Part shown: positions 15,101 to 28,589 of the stretch, piece after piece
Layout: the number at the start of each line of letters is the position of its first letter
Position numbering within the stretch: the stretch's first letter is position 1
NCBI RefSeq assembly: GCF_041296385.1
Contig: NC_091017.1
Span: 48,110,214 to 48,174,213 of the forward strand
Length of the DNA: 64,000 nt
Direction: 5' to 3'
Source of the DNA: Aphelocoma coerulescens
Lineage: Eukaryota > Chordata > Aves > Passeriformes > Corvidae
Notes under the pieces: generated by a model
Seen by the model: only the letters and a program-made list of their open reading frames with translations
Database searches by the model: none
Told to the model about the DNA's origin: nothing
Made by a program: the position numbers and the translations under genes

Positions 15101-16884
15101 GAGGAGGAAATAAACAAGAAAATCTTAATCTGCAAAGGAAACAGAGACCATCAAGTGTGAGTCTTAAAGTCCTACGAGAAAGGGAAAACAGAGTGGTATG
15201 TCCTCTCTGCTGCTTTGGTCATCAGATATCTAAACCCCAAAGTTAACAGGAAAGAGAATCCTGTAGCTTTATTCTAAAACTACACAAGGCCAAACTAGTC
15301 AGCTCAGCAGAGCTTAACACTGTGCTCCAGAATGATGGGCTCATCAGGCACTTATATGACAAAAGGGTTTGCAATTAGCTTAGTACAATAGTTCTCTGAA
15401 TAGTGGTCATCTGTCAAGAAAATAGAATGCAAATATCAAGAAAAGAAACTGAACACAAAGAAAAATTCTCTAAATGGTGAGATTGTTTTTAATAATTCTA
15501 AATAAATTATGACCTTGTTGGTACAGGGCATTTTGAAGATGAAAGTAGGTGTATTTACAATAAGAAATGAATTAATGGAGAAAAATCCACCCAATGACAA
15601 TTGAATATGATATTTGTATACTGTCTTCATCTTCTGGAGCTCCTATCCCATGATTGCTCACCTGATGTAGCAGGAAATTGATCATTCAAAATATTTCTAC
15701 CTCTAATCTGTGTATCTATTACTGACAGTTTTCAGAGAAAATTTATTGGAGACGTCCAAAACATAGTAACTTTTATAAAAGAAAGGGAAAGGTAAGAAAA
15801 CAAAACCACAAAAAGCAGGGAAGACCTGATAAGTTTTTCAGTTACCTAATCTTTTTCTTTTATGGATGAACTTAAAATTTGCATCTTCCAAAGTCACCGT
15901 GTCACTGTATAAAGTTTTGATATTTTCTATCTTGGTTTTTTGTTTAATTTTATAAGTATTATTTACATTTGTATGAAGGATTCTTCCCCAAAGACCTTTT
16001 CATTTTGAGCATCTTAAGACAATAGCTTAATAACAGTTTTGATAATAAAAGATTTTGTATTTTCAGGGGAGATTGCTTATGGTTTTTGAATATGAGCCAT
16101 CCTCTAGAAATTGTCCTAGAAAGGGACCATCATCTGCTCTGTGTCCTCACAGAGATGATGCAAGTACTTTCAGAGAGCTGTTGCCTCTATCTTCCATTAT
16201 TTCTCAAAAACTTTACCTAAGGATAATCTGACATTTCTCTATGCTCTGGAAACATGACATCAACAAATCAAGGTACTTTTTTGCAGTTTCTGTACCTCTA
16301 TGTCTGATATATCAAGGTACCTTCTGTGTATGCCTGGTGATTTCCAACCTCCTCCCCATAAAGACTGGTTTTTGCAAGCAGTGTTCTTAGTATGCCAGTA
16401 CATAAGAATCTTTATACACTAGCAATCAAATAAAAATCTTTAATAGAGCTAAAGGAAAAAAAAAACCAAAACCAATGAGAGCTATTTACAAAGTAACCCA
16501 TATCAAATTTATGTTGAGATAGGTTGCTTGGCTATCTAAAAGATCTTTGGATGATTTGTGAGCTGATAAGTACCACTTTTGAAGGTGACATATCATACAT
16601 TTCCACCTTTAATATATTTTGACATCATGTTGAAGGTACATATTCCTTTGTCCAATCTTTCATTATACATATTCTTTCTGCAGAAGATAGTTACTTTTAA
16701 ATTCATGTTTAAGTTCACAGTGTTACTGATCTACAGCTTCCATACTTGAAAATTTGTCTCTAATCTCCAGCTCATGGCAATTGTTATTTAGCATTCTATT
16801 GCAGTTTTCCACACACTACAGAGTAAGACAAAGTTCCAAGTTGTGTGAAGTGTGAGCAAAACAGTCTCACAAAAGGTGGTTCAT
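12191..16884. other. AT-rich non-genic stretch
   Basis: No gene, RNA gene or assignable repeat was found. Open frames of 62-84 codons at 12904, 14109 and 14755 show no domain and no coding-like composition. Confidence 0.55.
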
Positions 16885-16950
16885 TTTTTCTCTCTGTTTT
16901 TCTTTTTTTCTTCTTTTCTTATTTTTCTTACTTTTTTTTTTCCCTCACAG
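16885..16950 (+). promoter_or_regulatory. Strong polypyrimidine tract ending in CAG (candidate 3' splice site)
   Basis: A tract of roughly 60 bases composed almost entirely of T and C ends in CCCTCACAG at 16950, an excellent match to a vertebrate splice acceptor. What follows, 16951-17175, is open for 74 codons before TAG in the frame beginning immediately after the AG. A weak GT donor (AG|GTACTA) lies at 17183/17184. The translated segment is not recognised. It could be an exon of an unidentified transcript or an unused cryptic acceptor. Confidence 0.35.
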
Positions 16951-17183
16951 TGGACTGAAGCAACACTTGACAGTTTAGTTCAAGACACATCCCATGTGAT
17001 GTCATGTGATTCTGAGACTAAAAATGTTTGCTTTCTCTTCAAAGACATTTCTGTTTTGCTGTTACACAGTAGAGAAGAATTGGAGCCACATCTATTCTTG
17101 AATCAGTGTTCATATCTTCTCACCAGTGCAGTATGGATAATTCAAAATACTTCAGTCTCTTGTCTAAATATCTATTAGATTAG

Positions 17184-18504
17184 GTACTAATCCCTTCTTA
17201 CTGTCCCACAGAGAAGTACAGTCAGCTTCACAATGATTTAATGGCAGAACCGGGCACTTCTCTGTGCTTATCAAGTTTAAACCATTGTTTGAGATTCAGT
17301 GGAGGAAACACAGCAGTGAGAACACGTTCCAAAGCTATTGCTGCTGTTCTATTGTTTGAGGACTGTAAACATCTACTTATGGACTGGTTCAAGCCAGTTC
17401 AAATACAGAAAGAAATAAAATGAAGTTTTCAGTATGTCTTTCATTCTATAGTGAAAACCCAAATTGTCCCAGGGGAAGCTGTGGAAGACACGCATTTACA
17501 CCACCTTGTCTACTGCTACTGGCCCTTGCTGGAGCTGTTGGGAGCTCAGGAGACAAGGAAATTAGAGAAGCAACATACTGTGAATCACTGCCATCTGAGC
17601 TTTACCTTATTATATTGAACTCCACTGCCAACAACATCCACAAAAACCTAGCTATTAATCACTTGAGTCTTCAACATCACTGAATATCTGAGAGGAAAGG
17701 GGAAGGAGTATGGCCAATAGTAGCAAGCTGAAATAACATTTTTCAGGAGAAAATATGTTGAAAGGATAAGCAGAAACCCAGCCATCCTTACCGAATAAGT
17801 TGTAAACATAAAGAAATATTTCACTCCTGTAAAGCAGAAAGTTCTGCAGATTTGTTAGAAGATGGAATCAGTCCTCTTCCTTTCTCCTCCTCCAGCTTGC
17901 ATCTGTTAAGCATTACATTTTACAGACATGGAAATTTCCTCTGAATTTTTTCTTAGGGAATATTAGAGGTTCCTGTTATCCTGTCCACTTAGAAGGTTAA
18001 ATAATGTGATAGCTGCCTAAAAATTATGTAGCTTCTTCTTGACCCAGACTTGTACCCGCTTCCTCCTTTGTTTCCTAGAGATTTCTAAGGGGATGCTCAC
18101 AGGCACAGAGCAATGCTGAGAGAGCTGCCATTCCCAGGGATGCTGCTGTGCCACCCCTTCTCCAAACAGATGCCAGGGTACCTCCACAGTATTTGTTGCC
18201 ATACCACTGAAAGCTATCCTGATTAGATTCCAACATGTTCTGTCTTTGTGTTTAAAAGCAATTATTCTATTTTGGTCCTAGAACGACAGCATGCTCCTTG
18301 ACTCAGCTGAATTAGGATTTGTCCTTTATTTCTTAAATCCATTCCTACAGTAGAAAAAATGTATGAGTAACTTTGTCTAAGGAGTACTGCACGGTGAACT
18401 GCTTATACATGACCTTTTTGGTCTTTACTCCGTGTTAATGAGTTGGTTTGATGCATTGTCTGATGAGTAATGACAGCAAATAGAAGTATATGGAAGTACT
18501 ACTT
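17184..18504. other. Non-genic stretch with short open frames
   Basis: Two consecutive plus-strand frames (17241-17423 and 17420-17683) overlap by 4 bases, which looks operon-like but has no meaning in a vertebrate setting. Neither product is recognised. A GC-richer island lies at about 18040-18200 without an assignable identity. Confidence 0.5.
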
Positions 18505-18534
18505 CTACTACTACTACTACTACTACTACTACTA
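18505..18534 (+). repeat. (CTA)10 trinucleotide microsatellite
   Basis: Ten perfect CTA units occupy this interval, preceded by imperfect ACT-type sequence starting near 18497. It is a simple tandem repeat and likely to vary in length between individuals. Confidence 0.97.
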
Positions 18535-21500
18535 ATTTTCACATCTTATTTGGTTTTTCTTTATTCCGCAAAATGTTGATAAATGGATCATAAAATTTTG
18601 TTTCAAAAATTATATCATTTTCTTGTGCATCTTCAAAATATTTTCAAAAGTCAGTTTAATTTATGAAGAAGGTAGCAAACAATGCACATTTTCTCTATGA
18701 ACTGTGTGCTAGGTTATGGAGCCAAACCAGAACAGAATAACCTGTAATATAGCCAAAAATTTTTTTATATATAAACTAATAAAAGGAGCTAATTACAGAA
18801 CAGTAGTTCATGAACAAGATTTCAAGCTGTAAATACTTACCTCTAGGCCTTATCAAAAAGTGCAACTTTATGGAGGTTTGTTTTTGCCAAAAATATATGA
18901 AAATTAATATATACATAAAAGAATGCAGATGTTTTATAGAGATAAATTTATTCGAGGGATGGTACACTTACGCCGTGACTCTGGAAACAGTCCTCCTTCA
19001 GGTAACTTTTAAGACACTCTCAGCACTGGACTGGTCTAATTTAAAAAAAAAATAAAAGCTTATTAGTACCAGGGATTCTATAATACAATTTGAAGTACAC
19101 ATAGTAGAAGTTCCTGGGTTTTTTTCGAACTATTGTAGCAGGATTATAAAAGATCTTTCTGTTACCTAAATTAAATAGCTCAAAATTAGGGTAATATTTT
19201 CATTTGATAAATCATCTATTTATAAATAAATATATTAACTGATTCACATTTTGCAATATGGGATTCATAGCATCTATATAAAATGTACATTAACAACTGT
19301 CGTCTAAAGTTAATGAAAGTATAAGTATTTACTATCTCTAAAAAAAACCCCAACAAAACCACAGCATAAAGTGTCATGATGCCAAACTAGTAATTCAGAA
19401 AAGTCCATACCAGAATATTAAATGAAAGACAGGAATAAATATTGACTGTCTACAGTCTCTTTCTGCATCTCCTAAATTTGTCCAAAATTTGAAATTGTTT
19501 TTTGCTTTTTTCAAACTTCAAACTTTTTACAAAATTGGGTGTTTCCCATACTAAAAAATATATACAGTTTAATACATATCTAATTAGAATCTAACCATGT
19601 CTAGGAGTGTAAGGAACATCGAAGAAACTGAAAAATAATCAATGGCCAATCAAATGTTAACCTCAAAGTTATTAGATAAGAAAAATACAGTAAACCTCTT
19701 TGTACTGAAGTAGAATTGCTCACTAGAATTCTGATATTTTAAATTCATGGGATCTGTTTTGTGGAACACTGAGTAATTCTTATCTCATCCTTTGGTTTAC
19801 ATTAAACTTTTGAATTATTTTCTTTGTCATGCTAACAAATTACATACAAGTTTTGGATCTTGCGTGTTGGTCTTTCAGGTTAATTTCCAGAAACAATGTT
19901 CAGATGTGTTACATTATTCAGGAAAGTAATTTAAACTGTTTATGCTAACTTTAATGTATATGTATACATTACATACAATAGAAAAAACAGGAATATTTTG
20001 TCAGGTTTATCTAGATGTGAAGACATCTAGTTTTTACTGGGAAAGGTGTGTTATCAATTTTTTTTTCTTTCCCAAAGGTCTAATTAGGGTATTGAATCAT
20101 GGTCTGCAAAGGAATTCACAAATACTCTCGACTCTGCACCATTTTCCTTGCTTGTTTCGTAAATAAAAATGATAGTACACAGATAGTGTAGCAATGATAG
20201 TACATAGAGCAGGGAAAAATTCTATTTGTTTCTAATGCATCTAATTTATACTACACATACATCTGTAGCATTTTCATTGACCCCCGGAAAACTACTCATG
20301 AATAAATATGAGCTACTTCCCATATAAACATGTGAACAAATAGGCAAAAGACAGATAAATCAAGACAATGTCAACATGAAAGAACAAGACTGTACTAGAA
20401 GCAGTGACCATAGGTAATTACCTTCTGTTTGGTCTTGTTTTTAAATGCTTTCAAAAGGCTTTTAATAAATTTTAAACACATGAATTGAATTATTGAAATA
20501 CTTTGCTTGAGAGAAGCATTAACTCTATTAAAGCATGGGAAGCTGAAACAAAGACTATGGGAATATATTTGAATAAGTAAAGAGTTTTTAAAAAGCAAAA
20601 GGATTGCTTTTATGTAGAGTCTCTTAATATACATAATTTCCTGGGTCTACCTACTGTCAGTCATGTAATTTGTAAAAAAATTTTCAGCCTTCAAGCCCTT
20701 CATCTCCTTCACATCCCAAACTTCATAGAAACACTGTGACAAATGCAGTTGCTGGGAGAGAGTCAAGGGAATAAATTAATGATGAATAGGTCATTAAATT
20801 TTACTATGTATGATGCAAGTCTGGGCTATGACTTTCATAATGTATTTGATAACCAATTACTAATTTTAAACACAGCAGGCCAGTGTCTGTACCTGTATAT
20901 AAAAACATACATCTATGCAGAAATATTGAACCAAAAAAACTTTTTAATAAGACTTTCGCTGTGGAGTTCAAGATGTTCTAGTTGTGATATACAGGAATCT
21001 GTCTGGGCCAATGACACTTGAAAGTGATTCTTGTTGCTTAGCAGCACAGATTTAGCCCCTTCTTAGTAAAATTTATACTCCTTCAGTGCGTGTAAATATC
21101 TCCTGGAATTTTTGCATTCAAGACATTATGTCATATTGTGATACTGTTTCCAGATATCAATTTCCTTTTGCCAGATAAAACAAAGAGACTGAACTTCCCT
21201 GAAGAAAAAAGAAAAGCCACCCACTCAATACACCATTCAGTTCCAGAACTGTGTGTTTTTTAGCCAAAACCATTCTTTGTGCTGGAAAATGGAGCTCTGT
21301 GAAGAACTATATTGTGACCAGAGAGTGAGCTGAAGCACTGCTTTTGTTACTAAATCAGAAACCATGTTTTCTTTTCAGTTTAATTCCAAACTATTTTGGT
21401 TAAGGTATTGTGTAAAAACAAACAAACAAAAAGGTTTATTTAACTCCTAAAATGAATTGTACTATTTTTTGTCTTTACAACAGTCCACTGATATGCTCAT

Positions 21501-24500
21501 GAGATGCTTAATGCACTTGTTAGTGATACCAGGAATACATACAGCTGCACCATTTGCAGGACCGTGCAAGACATAGGTTTTCTACATCACATCACACAGC
21601 AAGATCTCCACAAGGAGAGGCACTGGTGTACATCAAGTCAGTCTAAGGAGACTATGGCTATATATACCTCTTAGCCAGTGCTAATAGTTTCTGCCTAAGA
21701 TTATGTCACAAGTGGAAATGACTAAATTAAACAAAAAAAAGACTTTACCTTTTCTACCTTCATGTTCATGTAATTATTTTTATCCTTGTACAAGCTGGAA
21801 GAGGTTTCATCTGTTCTCACACAGAATGGTGGTACCTGTTGTTAGATAATTCCCCAAATTGCCAGCAATTTAATGTGGTATTTTTATATAGCTTGATCAG
21901 CCCTAAAGTGCATATGTGTAAGATCATTTCCAAGCATATCATCTTACTGGCTTTCACCTTGGGCTATGGACAGGCTCAAAGGACAGGTTTTAAAACCTGC
22001 AGAACAGAAGGCTCCAGGCATCAGTCTACAAAGATACAGGAAAGTGATGGAGGTTAGATGGATTTCTGATCTTATCTTGAAAAAAAATATCTGAACTGCA
22101 CTACTGACAACATGTGTGTAGTCACAGCAATAAATGGAAGTGTGCTATAGAGATGCTAAAGCTGGGCCTCATTGAGTCAGGCTTAGCTCTGAACAATAGC
22201 CCAGGTACAGCAGCAGAGAAATTACTTACCCTGCAAGTTATATGTATGACTTCAGCACAGATAAATCCTTTCACTAAATCTACTTTCAAAGCATGCCTTA
22301 CTCATATCTTTGTTGTTCAGACAAGGTTAACCTCAGGAATTTTATAATTAGTCTTAAGAAATGCTAATGACAAAAATAGCAACAGATTGCTCTACCTTTC
22401 AGTGAATTTTTTTATTGCTGGCAAATTCTAGGCCTTTAAGTTTCACTAAAGGTCTCATTTATAGAAGCAAACTAGCAATGTAGAATATTTTAATAGTTTT
22501 TTACCTAATCCCTATTGGGTCTTTTTATTCCAATTTTAATTCTGTTAAAGAGTTGGAACTTTCCATTTTTCTTTCCATAATTACTTAGAAAAATATTCTG
22601 ACAATGTGACTGTTATAGAAGTCTGACTGCAAGCATTGCAGGAGTGGAGAACAGATACTATTTTAGTAAATGCTTATATCCATGGGTCTTGAAGAAATGC
22701 ACATTTGCAAAAACACATTCTGAAAGGCATTTCCACACAGAATTAGCTGGATTACATATGAAAATGAGATGCTATAAATAATCAAACACAGCAAGTTTCT
22801 ATTCAAAAGTTAGACAGCCAAAATAGTGCTGCACAAGAAAATCTGCTTTGGCTTTTTACCAGATTAATTTAAAATTTTCCTTCAAGACAGTTTGTGGCCA
22901 GTGTTTGAATTGTACTTAATGTTAAGTTTCTAGTCCATTTCTACTTGAGATACCACAAGCTAAAAAAAAAAAAAATATACAGCTCCATGAAACTGCCAAA
23001 TATCATTAAGCTCTGGTTATCATCTATAGATTTGCTGAGGTTCACTCTGAACTGGCAACGGGCTGACTGGAAATTCTAATTCATAGGAGGAAGTTAGTTG
23101 AATTATACTCTCTGCCAGTAAAATAGATTGAACAAAACGGATGCTGTGTTTTTGCATTATGGCCTTTCAGTTAGGGAAATTTACCCTGAAAAATAATAAT
23201 ACCCTCTGGAATATAAGCAGAGCACTAATACTCTTTGATTCTACAGTGAAAGTACCAAACAAACATAAATTCTGTGTCTGCCTCTTTCTGCTCAAACTGT
23301 ATTTTTCTTTCAAAGTCAGTAATTCAATGAAGAAAAATTATATGACTGATGCCCTCGCCACTTACCTTGAGTTTAGGTATATTAGTTTTAATACAGTATT
23401 TTTCAACAGAGTAACTAACCATCTATTTATATATCTCTCAGAAGGAAAGTCATTGACAAATAAACAGAACGTAACATTCTCAAACTTGTGAGTAGGCGCT
23501 TACTATTTTACCTGGCATGCAATTTACTTTTCTGGTTCGAAAATTTTCTTAGCTTCCTTTGTCTCTATGTTCTGTTGTTCAGCACCACATGCTTCTCCTT
23601 CTCATTTACTCTTTCATCCATTTTCTTCAGGAAAGTTAAAATCTTGCCACAAATTATTCCTACCTTATTGCATTGAGCCATATTTTATGGACAGGGAAAG
23701 ATTTGCCCTATAATGTCAACTGGTGCATAAAACAAATGGGATGTCATTTGTACGTTTATCTTAAAGATTTGTAGGAACATTTTCAAACTGCTACTGGCAG
23801 CACAGCTTTCTTATTTCCCTTCTATTAAGGAACTTGCCTTACTTCTCACCATTTCTAAAGAAATAGTTAAGACTTCCAGACTATCAAAACATTGCTGTAT
23901 ATAAGGCATTTTCCCTTTAAAATCATGATAATGAAAATAGCAATGGGGAGTTAAGATATGTCCATGTCTAAATAGCCTTAGCAGGCTCCTTTTTTTCTAC
24001 AACATTGCACAATATTTCTAGGATGAGTTTAAGCTTCATAGACCCTTTTAAATCAGTAGGAGGTATCTCAATTTCCTTGATAATGTAGTTTTCTCTCCTG
24101 ATATGTCTAAGTACTATTATTAGTATTATACATTTAACAAAAGACTGTCCAGAAGCCACAGTCACTAGTGAAGACATGTTCTCATAGGGATTATACAAAC
24201 ACACACAATTACATGACTCTCAAATCTTATAATCAGGCAGTAAAAAAAAAATTGTAGTCCATTTCATTTTATGCAATTTACTGCTGTCTCAAAAAAACAG
24301 TAGGACAGTTTCATTAAGTTGCAGCTTTTCTAACCATAAAGTTAATAGTTATTGCACATCATTTTTATTGGAATCAAGATACTGACTTTCCCAGGACAGA
24401 ATTTAGTTGTTCTGCCTGGTTTATCCCAATTTCCCAATAGACTCTGTTGTATGAGGAAGCTATTACTCTTCCTGGTCACTGTAAATGCATGGTATGTAAC

Positions 24501-24902
24501 AACCACAAATTCTGAAACACTGTCAAATTTTGTAACACACTGCTAATTTTTTTCTAATTGCTAGTGCTGGTATATAATATATTAAATGCAGCTTCCATTT
24601 TCCTTAAACATTTAATTTTGACAAAGACCCAAACACATTTTTTTTTTTTCAGTAAATTAGCCTTTCATTTCTGCACCTTAATTTGTTAAGGAACTGATCA
24701 TATTTCACAAAAGCACTTAAGACATGGCCATGGAAATAGGGACTTTTCCAGCAAATTCATTACATATTTCCTTGGTGCAGGGTTTATTATTTGCAAGCAA
24801 ACATTTGCTACTGGCAAAATCTCACCTGATATCCTGATATATTCTTGGCTTCTATGTAATTCTGTCTTTCAATTTTATCATATTTTATCATAGCAAACAC
24901 AT

Positions 24903-24904
<2 letters not shown>
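18535..24904. other. AT-rich non-genic stretch
   Basis: No gene or RNA gene was seen. The longest frame, 116 codons at 23141-23491, is rich in Phe, Asn and Lys as expected for a chance frame in AT-rich DNA and has no recognisable domain. A run of 13 A lies near 22963-22975. A pyrimidine-rich stretch ending TTCTTCAG at about 23630 resembles a splice acceptor but has no supporting exon. Confidence 0.55.

Positions 24905-24936
<32 letters not shown>
24905..24936 (+). repeat. Poly(T) run of 32 bases
   Basis: An uninterrupted run of 32 T. It could be a simple homopolymer, or the reversed poly(A) tail of a minus-strand retrocopy. The sequence after it (starting GAGGTTTCAC) is not recognised as any transcript, and I found no flanking target-site duplication by eye. 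Confidence 0.95.
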
Positions 24937-24937
<1 letters not shown>

Positions 24938-25473
24938 AGGTTTCACTTTGAGAGTTAAAATGAAAAAATGAAAGATTTAATTTTATTTTTGTAAAGATAC
25001 CACTGGATAATTAGAAATACGTCTGCATAAAATTACTGACATTTTCATATTCAGCAAAGAGGCCACAATTTTCACATGAACTCTGGAGCAGGCTAAGATA
25101 ACTGCTCTCTTTTTGACTTATAATAAAAATTATAACTCTGGAGTATTGTAAACACCAGAGTAATCAGTTCAGCTCCAGTGCCACTTCACAGCAGATTGGG
25201 GTAGGGTGGGTGGAGACAATATTTCTGTAAATTAGAATGGACTATCACAATAGTAGAGGGCTCTGCAGAGCAGGCTTGACACACAGAAAATGTGGTGTTT
25301 ATGCTTTTGAGAAAAGGCTTCCTGCTCTTGCATGCAGAAAGATGTCATCAATTAATCCTTCCATAAACAGCAGACAGTATGCAGAGTATAAAAACATGAA
25401 ACTAAGAAGGAAGGTCAAGGACCTCAGTGGAGTAGTGCAAAGGCTGATAAAGCTGAAAGAGAGCTAACCATCA
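24937..25473. other. Non-genic stretch
   Basis: A 76-codon ATG frame at 25237-25467 ends just before an old palindromic repeat. Its product is not recognised and in-frame stops lie just upstream of the ATG. No splice signals or domain support it. Confidence 0.5.
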
Positions 25474-25545
25474 CCTCAGCTGGTGTAAAGCAGAGTAACT
25501 GTTGACAACAGCAGAGCTATTCTGATTTACATAATCTGGGGATCC
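25474..25545 (+). repeat. Ancient palindromic interspersed repeat (sauropsid type)
   Basis: An imperfect inverted repeat: 25477-25497 and 25518-25538 match at 16 of 21 positions when one is reverse-complemented. Motifs CCTCAGCTGG, GTGTAAA and TGATTTACA occur in the order I associate with an old palindromic repeat seen widely in reptile and bird DNA, in which the arms flank a short centre. The family name is uncertain, and the copy is clearly old because the right arm is substantially mutated. Confidence 0.5.
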
Positions 25546-28500
25546 CCACTAACTGCTTCTTCCTGAGTGCCATCCTTGTCTACATCCTTTTTTTTTGTAT
25601 TTTCTTGGTATCAGTTATGTTTTAGCAATTCAACAGCATAAGATGTATGTTTTGATCCACAGTGAAATATTCTGTGAAACTGAAACAACTGGGCTGGTTG
25701 TGCAAGAGTAAAACAAAAGATCTAAGGATGTAGAAAAAGTCTGGCTCATAAGGGTCACCAAGAAATAAAAGGGACAGATAGGCCTTTCAGGATTTTGTTT
25801 CCCACTGAGAAAAACAGGGATGTGACAAAATCTCAGTGACTGCGCAGTAACTTTAAGAGACTTAATCTAGATGTAAATTACTCTCATTTTGTAATGGTCA
25901 CAGTTTAGCCATAAAGTTCCCTGCAAGTGAATTTACCTTGCAGAGATTATCCTGTGGAGTTGCTGATGATTTTTTGCAGAAGTAGCAAGCTTTAAGCAGA
26001 AAGGTAGCAAATACATTGCTGACAATCATTCTGCACATCAGGATTATCATAGTGTTTGTTAATGAATTAAAAACAACCAAAACAACAACAAAAAAAAGGC
26101 AGAGCTGAGCAGAGAGCTGGAGTAGTGAAGAGATACCCGTATGTTAGTCTCTTTAATCAATTTAGATAATTCTTCACCCTCTTTTGCATTGATCAATAAC
26201 TTTTCCCTCTCTATCTGATCAATTATGTTCATGTCTTTTATGTTAAAGTCTTCTGAATAGTCAAATAAATTATTAGCAGCTATATCAAGTCATCTCTACA
26301 AAGGAGAGAAGAAGAGAAGAGATGGAGAAGAGATGGAGAAAATATGCATTTGGATTTGTACAGAGCATGAAGTTGTACTAAGCCGTACACAAGTCCCAGG
26401 AGCTTTATAGCATTGTGAAAAGCTAGAGCCAGCCAGCAAAAATATTTGAACAGGGGAAAAAAGTGATTAAATGACCAGGAGAGGAAAATATTGAGGGTAA
26501 TGCAGTAAAGTCAAGCATTAGATTATAGTAATGAGACCCATGTTTTGCTGTAAAATGTGATCCTTATTTCTAATCTTATAACATTTTACCACAAAAAATA
26601 ACTCACTTGGGTGGTGGCCCTGGCTGCCATTCCATCCCTTTTTCTTATTCCTCCCTATCAGCTTATCTCTAATGAGCCAATGTCCCTCTCATAGTTTCTG
26701 GGGTACGATTTTCTTTGCAGGGTGGAACATGCTCTTCTGCTACTGCTGCTCACAACCTAAGTTGTGCAGCCAATCTGACAACACCAGTATACAAAAAGGA
26801 CAGAACATGTTAGAGGTTAAAATTCAGCCTCATCTCCAATTTGAGGTTGAACTAAGATTTTGACTTGGGTCAGTGTTTTGCTTTCATGTCTGGGTGGAAT
26901 GAAGCTCTGTTGGAAAAAAATACAGCAGCAGTGGTCTAGGAATCTCTCTTCCTAAGGACCCTTCTTGCAGTTTAGGAATTAAAGAAGTGGGACAGTGATG
27001 GGACTATGTGAAAGAATCCACCTTCATTATTTCTGAGTGGGTAGCACAACAGGGTAATCAACACTAAAATGCTCTCTAGAAAGAAAAAAAATCACTGAAG
27101 TGAAATTTCAGTCATTTACTGCAATTTATCAGACTGCACTTCACTAAATCTGGGCAGTGCTGTTTCACAGGATGCATACAGAAAGGGTATTTGAAAGGCC
27201 AGTCTTCACTCCAGGTTGTAAAAATCAGAGACAAAACAAAGATAAGGGCGCTTCAATTGAGGTCTCATTATGCGTTTGATTTGGCATTTTTAATGTTCAT
27301 GAAATACCACTGACTGAATTGTAATCGGTGCTGTGGGCTTTTTTTTAAATGTCTGAAACTATGTAATGATATAACTTCCAAGAAAGGCATGACAGCTGAA
27401 AAGAACCACTCTCCAGCAAATCCTGTTGAAGTGCAGAGCAGGAAAGAAACATCAATATGTTTCTGTGTTGAGATAGTGCATTCCTCTCACACAAAGTACT
27501 TCCTCAGGTAATAAGGCATTTCTGTATAACTGCACATTATTTTACAACATCACAACCGAATCATGTACTGATGTCACTTCTAGCATCTAAAAGCACATAT
27601 TAGAACCTTCCCTCCAGTATTTACAATCCCTGAATAGATGAGGATGTTGTGAGTGAAAAGACACTTAAAAGGGACATAAAAGGATTGCTTTCACAAGGAC
27701 AGAATTGCCATAGGCTTGCTCTGGGTTAAGAACATGTTTAAATGCTAATCTGTATAGCATTGCCTGAACTACTTCTCCCTTTGCAATTCACTCAGTAGAG
27801 GTGCTTGATGTAAAGATTTGCATATCTAAGAAGTAAGAGGCAAGCATCTTTAAGTGAGAGATTGTGAATTTAAATTTCCCTTTCAGTGTGGAGGACAAGG
27901 CTCCTCTGTTTAAAGTTTTCTACTTATGCAACTGTGTATTATTTAATTGTGGATTTACTCTTATCCTAAATAACTTACATGAAAATCATAATGCAGTGGT
28001 ATTCACACATGCACTCTCCTTATTTCTCTATAATCTTCGATGTATGTACATTAACACAAACAGTTTATGGGACAGCTTTGCTTTTTTCTCCTGCAGAGTG
28101 TGTGTATTCATGTGCCAAACAGACACGGAGGAGTAAATCCTGCTAGAATTTCTCAAACACCACCTGTTCCCCTCATAACTTCAGTTCTAAGTAACTACAT
28201 TTTGCCAACAGAAATCAGATATAAGAAAAAGAGAAGGTAAAATTTCAAGTTTGTCAATAAACCCTGTTAACGGACCTCAGAATTTATCCCTAAGGCCTAA
28301 ATGTGCAGGCAACCACATAGTACAGAGGAACTGAAAATACTTGAAGTGCCCTAAATGAGTATATATTTATTGTCACTCGTATTGCGTAATTCCCTTCTAA
28401 GTATTCTACTTTATTCCCTGAAGGATTTAGCAATCTCTTTCCTTCACATGCATTTCCTCTTCATTGTAAAGATTTGATGATTTGGTCAGGGAACAGAACA

Positions 28501-28589
28501 CTGCAAGGAGACAGGCAGCTGCTCATACAGCTTGAGTTTTGACTATGCAGTGGAAGCTCACACTGCAGAATTTGCATAAAAATATGTGG
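25546..28589. other. Non-genic stretch
   Basis: No gene was found. A purine-rich patch at 26301-26341 contains two copies of an 11-base GAGATGGAGAA unit. A 90-codon frame at 27864-28136 is Phe/Leu/Cys-rich without a recognisable domain. Confidence 0.55.

Noticed and set aside
17241..17683. Two frames overlapping by 4 bases, as in a bacterial operon
   Set aside because: The surrounding repeats show vertebrate DNA, where such overlap has no translational meaning, and neither product is recognised.
23560..23636. Pyrimidine-rich stretch ending TTCTTCAG as a splice acceptor
   Set aside because: No open exon or donor follows, and stop codons appear soon in all frames.
25237..25467. 76-codon ATG frame with a Lys/Arg-rich end
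   Set aside because: It starts right after in-frame stops, has no acceptor or donor support, and abuts an old repeat. Nothing supports coding.
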